From contig NZ_CP156081.1 of NCBI RefSeq assembly GCF_039830135.1, positions 1,970,001-2,034,000 on the forward strand: 64,000 nt of DNA. The letters are read 5' to 3'. The translations under genes were made by a program, and so were the position numbers. A model generated the notes under the pieces. It had not been told where the DNA came from. It saw only the letters and a program-made list of their open reading frames with translations, and did not search any database. This document shows, piece by piece, positions 58,480-64,000 of the stretch; the first letter of the stretch is position 1, and each line of letters begins with the position of its first letter. This DNA is from Defluviimonas sp. SAOS-178_SWC (GTDB lineage: Bacteria > Pseudomonadota > Alphaproteobacteria > Rhodobacterales > Rhodobacteraceae).

Positions 58480-59523
58480 ATGACCAAGAAGAACGGGCTG
58501 ACCTATGCCGATGCGGGCGTCGACATCGATGCGGGCAACGCGCTGGTGGAGCGGATCAAGCCGGCGGCGAAACGTACGACCCGGCCAGGAACCATGTCCG
58601 GGCTTGGCGGGTTCGGCGCGCTCTTCGACCTGAAGGCGGCGGGCTATTCCGACCCGGTCCTCGTCGCCGCGACCGACGGTGTCGGCACCAAGCTCCGTAT
58701 CGCCATCGACACCGGCAACGTCGACACGATTGGCATCGACCTTGTCGCGATGTGCGTCAACGACCTCGTGTGCCAGGGGGCGGAGCCTCTGTTCTTCCTC
58801 GACTATTTCGCGACCGGAAAGCTCGACGTCGATCAGGCCGCGCGGATCATCGAAGGCATTGCGGAGGGTTGCGCGCAATCCGGCGCCGCGCTGATCGGCG
58901 GCGAGACGGCCGAGATGCCGGGCATGTATCATGCAGGCGATTTCGATCTTGCCGGGTTTGCCGTCGGCGCGATGGAACGCGGACAGGATCTGCCGCGCGA
59001 CGTGAGCGAGGGCGACGTGCTGCTCGGCCTCGCCTCGAACGGGGTTCACTCCAACGGTTATTCCTTCGTCCGCAAGGTCGTGGACCTTTCCGGCCTCGGC
59101 TGGGACGCGAGGGCGCCGTTCGGGTCGGCGTCGCTCGGCGAGGAACTCCTCGCGCCCACGCGGCTTTACGTGACGCAGGTTCTGTCGGCGACCCGCGCCG
59201 GTGGCGTTCACGCACTGGCCCATATCACCGGCGGCGGGTTGACGGAGAACCTGCCGAGGGTGCTGCCCGAGGGGCTCGGCGCCGAGATCGACCTCGGTGC
59301 CTGGAACCTCCCGCCGGTCTTCCGCTGGCTCGCGGAAACCGCGGGCATGGCTGAGGCGGAGCTGCTCAAGACCTTCAATTCCGGCATCGGCATGATCGTC
59401 GTGGCCGAGCCGGGTCGCGCCGCCGACCTGCGGCTTATTCTCGAATCCGCAGGCGAGACGGTGCACGAGATCGGACGGGTCACCAAGGGGCAGGGGGTCG
59501 CCTACGTGGGCCGCCTTCTGTGA
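58480..59523 (+). CDS. purM: Phosphoribosylformylglycinamidine cyclo-ligase
   Basis: A 347-residue AIR synthetase catalysing step five of purine synthesis. Clear motifs: [74 protein letters not shown] and [13 protein letters not shown]. Normal length. Its stop overlaps the purN GTG (GTGA). Confidence 0.95.
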   Translation: MTKKNGLTYADAGVDIDAGNALVERIKPAAKRTTRPGTMSGLGGFGALFDLKAAGYSDPVLVAATDGVGTKLRIAIDTGNVDTIGIDLVAMCVNDLVCQGAEPLFFLDYFATGKLDVDQAARIIEGIAEGCAQSGAALIGGETAEMPGMYHAGDFDLAGFAVGAMERGQDLPRDVSEGDVLLGLASNGVHSNGYSFVRKVVDLSGLGWDARAPFGSASLGEELLAPTRLYVTQVLSATRAGGVHALAHITGGGLTENLPRVLPEGLGAEIDLGAWNLPPVFRWLAETAGMAEAELLKTFNSGIGMIVVAEPGRAADLRLILESAGETVHEIGRVTKGQGVAYVGRLL

Positions 59524-60107
59524 AGCGCGTCGTCATCCTGATTTCCGGCGGCGGGTCCAACATGGTCGCGCTTTGCCGCAGCATGACCGGCGACCACCCG
59601 GCGCGGCCCGTTCTGGTCGTCTCCAACGATCCCGACGCCGGTGGGCTGGCAAAGGCCCGCGAGATGGGGATCGCCACGGCGGTCGTCGACAGTCGCCCCT
59701 TTCGGGGCGACCGCGCGGCGTTCGAGGCGGAACTGCTGAAACCCATCGAAGCGGCCCAACCGGATATCCTCTGCCTTGCCGGCTTCATGCGGATCCTGAC
59801 GCCGGATTTCGTCAACCGGTTCTCCGGGCGGATGCTCAACATCCACCCGTCTCTCCTGCCGAAATATCCCGGACTTCACACCCATGCCCGCGCGCTCGAC
59901 GCCGGCGACGCGGAAGCCGGCTGCACGGTGCATGAAGTGACGCCCGTTCTCGACGACGGCCCGATTCTCGGCCAGGCGCGCGTACCCGTTCGTGCGGGCG
60001 ATACCGAAGAGACACTTGCGGCCCGCGTCCTCGAACAGGAACACCGCCTGTACCCCGCCGTCCTTCGCCGCTTCGCCGACGGGGACCGGCGGCCGGTCGC
60101 GCTCTGA
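59520..60107 (+). CDS. purN: Phosphoribosylglycinamide formyltransferase
   Basis: A 195-residue GAR transformylase using 10-formyl-THF. Motifs: [49 protein letters not shown] with the catalytic Asn/His, and [18 protein letters not shown]. It starts at GTG 59520, coupled to purM by a 4-bp overlap. Confidence 0.95.
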   Translation: MKRVVILISGGGSNMVALCRSMTGDHPARPVLVVSNDPDAGGLAKAREMGIATAVVDSRPFRGDRAAFEAELLKPIEAAQPDILCLAGFMRILTPDFVNRFSGRMLNIHPSLLPKYPGLHTHARALDAGDAEAGCTVHEVTPVLDDGPILGQARVPVRAGDTEETLAARVLEQEHRLYPAVLRRFADGDRRPVAL

Positions 60108-60274
60108 CGTCGATGCCGACCGTCTCTGGACCGGAAAGAATGCCGGGCGATGGCGCGGATTGACGGCCCGTTGAAACGCGGGATCGCGAAACCCCCGCCA
60201 GGTCTTTTCTTTCCCGCCCGCCTCGCCTAAGAGGTCGAAAACGGCGGGACGACCCCGCGCCAGACGGAATTCCG

Positions 60275-61429
60275 ATGAAGACAATCACGACGACCGAAGA
60301 CCTTGCCCGCTTCTGTGACGCGGCCAAGGGGGAGCCCTACGTCACCGTAGACACGGAATTCCTGCGCGAACGAACCTACTATTCGAAACTCTGCCTGATC
60401 CAGCTCGCGCTGCCGGGCTCGGAGGGCGAGGCGGTGCTGGTCGATCCGCTGGCGGGGAACCTCTCGCTCGAACCGCTCTACGACCTCTTCCGGCATGAGG
60501 CGACGGTCAAGGTCTTCCACGCCGCGCGGCAGGATCTGGAAATCTTCTTCGTCGACGGTGATGTCTTCCCGGTTCCGCTCTTCGACACGCAGGTTGCCGC
60601 GATGGTCTGCGGCTTCGGCGATCAGGTCGGCTACGAGACGCTGGTGCGCAAGATCGCCAAGGAAGGCCTCGACAAGACATCCCGTTTCACCGACTGGTCG
60701 CGCCGGCCCCTGAGCGAAGCGCAGAAGACCTACGCGCTGGCAGACGTCACCCATCTTCGGGTGATCTACGAATTCCTCGCCAAGGAACTGAAGCGCACCG
60801 GCCGCCAGAAATGGGTGGAGGAGGAACTCGCGATCCTGCTCGACCCCGAGACCTACACGAACCGGCCGGAAGAGGCCTGGGAGCGGGTCAAGACCCGCAC
60901 GACCTCGGGCAAGTTCCTTGCTATTGTGCGCGAGCTTGCGAAGTTTCGCGAGGACTACGCGCAAACCCGGAATATCCCGAGAAGCCGCGTCTACAAGGAC
61001 GACGCGCTTCTGGAACTCGCCTCGACCAAACCGACGACGATCGAGGAACTGGGGCGCTCGCGCCTCCTCCTGCGTGAAGGCCGCAAGGCCGATATCGCCG
61101 AAGGCATTCTCGCGGCGGTGCAGGCGGGGCTCAACGCCAGGCCCGAGGATTACCCGCGTCCGAATACCGGGCGCGAACAGCTTCAGGTCGATTCCGCGCT
61201 TGCCGATCTTTTGCGGGTGCTCCTGAAGTCCAAGTCCGAAAGCGCCGGCGTGGCGCAGAAGCTCATCGCGTCCTCGTCCGATCTCGATGCGCTTGCCGCC
61301 GGAGAACGCTCGGTTCCGGCGCTCAAGGGGTGGCGTGACGAGGTCTTCGGGCAGGATGCGATCCGGCTTTGTCAGGGCAAGATCGCGCTGTCCGCCAAGG
61401 GCGGCGCGGTTCGGGTGGTGAATATCTGA
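60275..61429 (+). CDS. rnd: Ribonuclease D
   Basis: A 384-residue 3'-5' exoribonuclease acting on tRNA precursors. DEDD residues appear in VTVDTEFLRERTYY, VFHAARQDLEIFF and the Tyr-containing AQKTYALADVTHLR; an HRDC domain lies at about 205-285 (FREDYAQTRNIPRSRVYKDD). Normal length. The 167 bp before it hold no other gene. Confidence 0.93.
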   Translation: MKTITTTEDLARFCDAAKGEPYVTVDTEFLRERTYYSKLCLIQLALPGSEGEAVLVDPLAGNLSLEPLYDLFRHEATVKVFHAARQDLEIFFVDGDVFPVPLFDTQVAAMVCGFGDQVGYETLVRKIAKEGLDKTSRFTDWSRRPLSEAQKTYALADVTHLRVIYEFLAKELKRTGRQKWVEEELAILLDPETYTNRPEEAWERVKTRTTSGKFLAIVRELAKFREDYAQTRNIPRSRVYKDDALLELASTKPTTIEELGRSRLLLREGRKADIAEGILAAVQAGLNARPEDYPRPNTGREQLQVDSALADLLRVLLKSKSESAGVAQKLIASSSDLDALAAGERSVPALKGWRDEVFGQDAIRLCQGKIALSAKGGAVRVVNI

Positions 61430-61435
61430 TCGGGG

Positions 61436-61909
61436 TCAGCGCCGGCTCGACCGGCTGTTCTCGGCCCCGAGGACGACGATCTGCCGCACGTCCGCCAGCT
61501 TGATGTCGGAGATGTAGGTTGCGGCCGTCAGTTCCCGCGACTGCGGGGTTGAAACGCGGGTGGATTTCAGCGGTTCCGCGATGACGAAGCGGTAGGTGAG
61601 GACACCGTCGACCGGCACACCGCGGTTTTCCGCGACCAGTTCGGTATCCCACCAGCCCTGCGTCGGCGGCAATCCCGTCGCACGGACGATCGCCCCGCCC
61701 GGCTGGCGCGCGACTTCCATGTCGGTGACCTGCGCGACAAGGATGCGGGTGTCGTCCGGACGGCCCGGCACGACCCCTTCGGCCACTGTCTGGGTGTTTT
61801 CGACCGACCGTCCGAACCAGTTGAACGGGTTCAGCCGGCTTTCGCGCATGCGCCCGCATCCGGCGAGCACCAGCGTGACGATCAGCAATCCGGTGACAGG
61901 CAATCTCAT
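61436..61909 (-). CDS. Lipoprotein, 157 residues
   Basis: The N-terminus MRLPVTGLLIVTLVLAGCGR has a lipobox LVLAGC, so it is an outer- or inner-membrane lipoprotein. The mature part contains LNPFNWFGRS and VDGVLTYRFVIAEP; I believe it is conserved among Rhodobacteraceae but know no function. ATG 61909 preferred over an upstream start at 61930. Convergent with rnd, 6 bp apart. Confidence 0.75.
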   Translation of the reverse strand: MRLPVTGLLIVTLVLAGCGRMRESRLNPFNWFGRSVENTQTVAEGVVPGRPDDTRILVAQVTDMEVARQPGGAIVRATGLPPTQGWWDTELVAENRGVPVDGVLTYRFVIAEPLKSTRVSTPQSRELTAATYISDIKLADVRQIVVLGAENSRSSRR

Positions 61910-62033
61910 GCGCGGCCGCTCCCTACCCATTTGCCTCGTGGGTAGCCCATTCGCGACGACATGAAAAGAGCGGCGATGGCTGGACCTTCGCGTGGTCAGG
62001 CACTAGGTCAGACCTATCGGAACGGAGGCGCAA

Positions 62034-62459
62034 ATGGCGACGGCGGCATTCGAGGATATTGTCGAGACCTTTGACTTTCTGGACGACTGGGAAGACCGAT
62101 ACCGCCACGTCATCGAACTCGGCAAGGCGATGGCGCCGCTTGACGAGGCGTTTCGGGTTCCCGCGACCAAGGTCGAGGGCTGCGCGAGCCAGGTCTGGCT
62201 TCTCCCCCGGATCGAGGGCGAGGGGCCGTCGGCCCGGTTCGATTTCGAGGGCGAGAGCGACGCGATGATCGTGCGCGGCCTCATCGCGATCCTGCATGCG
62301 CTCTATTCCGGGCTGACCGTGGCCGAGGTGACGAAGGTTGATGCGCCCGCCGAACTCGCGCGCCTCGGGCTCGATGAGCATCTGTCGTCTCAGCGCTCCA
62401 ACGGGCTCCGGGCCATGGTCGACCGGATCGGCAAGCTCGCGGCGGAGGCCGCCGCCTGA
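62034..62459 (+). CDS. sufE: Cysteine desulfuration protein SufE
   Basis: A 141-residue sulfur acceptor working with SufS. Motifs: WEDRYRHVIELGKAM, VEGCASQVWLL with the sulfur-accepting Cys, FDFEGESDAMIVRGLIAIL and LDEHLSSQRSNGLRAMV. Normal length. It stands alone in the window; the rest of the suf operon is not adjacent. Confidence 0.93.
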   Translation: MATAAFEDIVETFDFLDDWEDRYRHVIELGKAMAPLDEAFRVPATKVEGCASQVWLLPRIEGEGPSARFDFEGESDAMIVRGLIAILHALYSGLTVAEVTKVDAPAELARLGLDEHLSSQRSNGLRAMVDRIGKLAAEAAA

Positions 62460-62480
62460 GCTTGACCGGCGGGCGGGAGG

Positions 62481-63116
62481 TCAGAGCCGCGCCAGCGCCG
62501 TTTTCAGATCGCCGTAGCCGGTAAGGCGGCGGACATAGCGCAGCCCCAGCCGCTCGGCGCAGTCCCGCGCCTTGGCGTCCAGCGCCGGGTCGTCGGTCTG
62601 GGCCTGGTAGACGAGGCGGTCGTAATTCCCGAAATACATGTCCCTGAGTTCCGGGTGGCGGTCGAGGCCCATCGGTTTCCAGACGAAGGCATCGAACTGG
62701 CGGACCAGGAAATCGGTCAGGTAGAAGGCGCCCATCTCATCCTCGGCGCGTTCGGCAAAAGCGGCATTGCCTTCAAAAAACGAATAACAATGCGGGCCAG
62801 AGATCATCTCGACCTCAAGTTCCTTGCACTTTTCGAACAGCAAGCCGCCCGTTCCGCAATCCGCATAGACGACGAACACCGAGTCGTAGGCGTCGCGATG
62901 CTTGAGCACGGTCTCCTCGACCGCAACGGTGATCTTTTCCGGCCAGAGATGATAATTCGCGGGCAGGCAAGTGAGGTCGAGGTGATCCCAGCCATTCGCG
63001 GTCTTGAGGTCGATGATCTCGCGCGCCAGGGCACCGCAGGCGATCAGGAGGACGCGGCCGGTACGCCCCGGCGCCAGGCCGTTCTCGGTCAGGGTGCGAT
63101 CGTCGGGAAGCGTCAC
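62481..63116 (-). CDS. DUF1638 family protein
   Basis: A 211-residue protein beginning at GTG 63116 (VTLPDDRTLTENG). Family motifs: LIACGALAREIIDLK, LTCLPANYHLWPEKI, VFVVYADCGTGG, MISGPHCYSFFEGN and MGAFYLTDFLVRQFD. DUF1638 genes are often near corrinoid proteins and methyltransferases, as here. The start overlaps the stop of the 55-residue membrane gene. Function unknown. Confidence 0.87.
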   Translation of the reverse strand: MTLPDDRTLTENGLAPGRTGRVLLIACGALAREIIDLKTANGWDHLDLTCLPANYHLWPEKITVAVEETVLKHRDAYDSVFVVYADCGTGGLLFEKCKELEVEMISGPHCYSFFEGNAAFAERAEDEMGAFYLTDFLVRQFDAFVWKPMGLDRHPELRDMYFGNYDRLVYQAQTDDPALDAKARDCAERLGLRYVRRLTGYGDLKTALARL

Positions 63117-63280
63117 GGGCGCCGCCCCGGCAGGGCGCGGACGAGGAGCGCCAGCGCAAGCGATCCCGGCGCCACCAGGGCCGCCACAGCACCGCCCCGC
63201 GACCCGTAAGCGAGGGCCACTGTCACCCCGGCGGCCGCGATGACGGCGCAGAGAAGAAGAAGGTAACGCGAAAGGGGCAT
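63113..63280 (-). CDS. 55-residue membrane protein upstream of DUF1638
   Basis: The start ATG 63280 gives MPLSRYLLLLCAVIAAAGVT, a first helix, then a glycine-rich turn and a second hydrophobic stretch (AALVAPGSLALALLVRALPG). It is coupled by a GTGA overlap to the DUF1638 gene, which supports translation. Confidence 0.6.
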   Translation of the reverse strand: MPLSRYLLLLCAVIAAAGVTVALAYGSRGGAVAALVAPGSLALALLVRALPGRRP

Positions 63281-63344
63281 GGGCGTCTCCGTGTTGTTCT
63301 TCTATCTGGGTCTCCGGCCGGACTTTGTGAAGGCCGGAACGCAA

Positions 63345-63374
63345 ATCGGCCCCGCCGGGTGGGGCGGGGCCGAT
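63345..63374 (-). terminator. Terminator hairpin after the corrinoid-protein gene
   Basis: ATCGGCCCCGCC and GGCGGGGCCGAT form a perfect 12-bp stem with a 6-nt loop. On the minus strand it is followed by a short TTT-containing stretch. It separates the corrinoid-protein gene from the small membrane gene. Confidence 0.7.
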
Positions 63375-63402
63375 CGGTCATTCCCGGCATGCGCCTTCGC
63401 GA

Positions 63403-64000
63403 TCAGCCCGCCGCCAGCTTGTTGTGCTTGCGCGACATGAAGTCCTTCGCGGTCTGCACCGCGACGGCCGCATCGCGGCAATAGGCGTCGGCGCCGATGG
63501 CCTTGCCGAACTCTTCGTTGAGGGGCGCGCCGCCGACGAGAACGATGAAGTCCTCGCGCATGCCCTTTTCCTTCATCGTGTCGATCACGACCTTCATATA
63601 GGGCATCGTGGTCGTCAGCAGGGCCGACATGCCGAGGATGTCGGCCTCTTCGCGCTCCAGCGCCTCGATGTATTTCTCGACCGGGTTGTTGATGCCGAGG
63701 TCCACGACCTCGAAGCCCGCGCCTTCCATCATCATGCCGACAAGGTTCTTGCCGATGTCGTGGATGTCGCCCTTCACGGTGCCGATCACCATCTTACCGA
63801 CCTTCGGCGCGCCGGTTTCGGCCAGAAGCGGCTTCAGGATCGCCATGCCGGCCTTCATCGCGTTGGCGGCCAGCAGAACTTCCGGCACGAAGAGGATGCC
63901 GTCGCGGAAGTCGGCGCCGACGATCGTCATCCCGGCGACAAGCGCCTTGGTCAGGACGTCATAGGGCTCCCACCCGCGATCGAGTAGAATGCGGACGCCC
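63403..64000 (-). CDS. Corrinoid (cobalamin-binding) methyltransferase protein, 5' partial
   Basis: The C-terminal 199 residues or so of a MtbC/MtmC-type corrinoid protein; the start is beyond the right edge. After the helical cap domain (GWEPYDVLTKALVAGMTIVG, LFVPEVLLAANAMKAG) comes the B12-binding domain with GDIHDIGKNLVGMM (DxHxxG, the cobalt-ligand His), ADILGMSALLTTTM and VLVGGAPLNEEFG. These proteins carry a methyl group between a substrate methyltransferase and a THF methyltransferase. The neighbouring DUF1638 gene fits such clusters. Confidence 0.9.
   Translation of the reverse strand, partial: GVRILLDRGWEPYDVLTKALVAGMTIVGADFRDGILFVPEVLLAANAMKAGMAILKPLLAETGAPKVGKMVIGTVKGDIHDIGKNLVGMMMEGAGFEVVDLGINNPVEKYIEALEREEADILGMSALLTTTMPYMKVVIDTMKEKGMREDFIVLVGGAPLNEEFGKAIGADAYCRDAAVAVQTAKDFMSRKHNKLAAG

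Noticed and set aside
1..64000. CRISPR arrays, rRNA genes and riboswitches
   Set aside because: I looked for regularly spaced repeats, rRNA landmarks and conserved leader structures and saw none; short repeats present are explained as operators, hairpins or attachment sites.

Overview
The window looks like the chromosome of a high-GC alphaproteobacterium of the Rhodobacteraceae type. This is inferred from GC-rich coding, tightly overlapping ATGA/GTGA gene junctions, Tat-type substrate-binding proteins, TRAP transport, an NtrC-type regulator lacking GAFTGA, and a DUF1638 plus corrinoid-protein end segment. The genus cannot be fixed from this sequence alone.

Region by region: (1) 1-3960: the 3' end of a membrane-bound formate dehydrogenase gamma subunit, a 41-residue membrane peptide, and an overlapping NtrC-type response regulator/sensor kinase pair. 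(2) 3948-17058: an amine-utilisation block with an amidohydrolase, a polyamine-type ABC transporter (binding protein, two permeases, ATPase), two TetR regulators with visible candidate operators, a class III aminotransferase, two tandem PYROXD2-like FAD oxidoreductases and a GcvT-like protein. (3) 17186-20021: a GtrB-like glycosyltransferase and a GtrII-like membrane glucosyltransferase. (4) 20194-55086: a genomic island of about 34.9 kb. Its right edge is the 3' end of an intact tRNA-Asn gene and its left edge is a 19-bp perfect copy of that 3' end. (5) 55215-64000: core-type genes, including an MBL-fold hydrolase, an EnvZ-like kinase, a CAT-anticodon tRNA, purM-purN, rnd, a lipoprotein gene, sufE, a DUF1638 gene and a truncated corrinoid-protein gene.

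The island is a mosaic of catabolic modules separated by decayed insertion sequences. Module A (20934-30071) is a complete sialic acid pathway: nanM and nanA diverge from nanR-siaPQM-nanE-nanK-nagB-nagA, taking N-acetylneuraminate through ManNAc, ManNAc-6-P and GlcNAc-6-P to fructose-6-P. Module B (31506-42747) holds an Lrp regulator, a class V PLP enzyme, an MFS carrier with a histidine-rich tail, an FAD monooxygenase-like protein, two AhpD/CMD-fold proteins, an opine-dehydrogenase-like enzyme and a second polyamine-type ABC importer. I know of no described pathway with this combination, so it is the best candidate for a new system. Module C (43612-50630) holds a GlxA-type regulator, a dipeptide-type ABC importer with a fused double ATPase, and an alpha/beta hydrolase. 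The right end (51816-54793) is a run of small, mostly unrecognised genes of phage or plasmid character, one broken by an amber codon. No integrase was found, and rearranged IS remnants sit just inside the left end.

Three importer operons in the island each carry a perfect hairpin between the binding-protein gene and the first membrane gene, which suggests differential mRNA stability. Functions are assigned from recognised family motifs only; no database search was possible.
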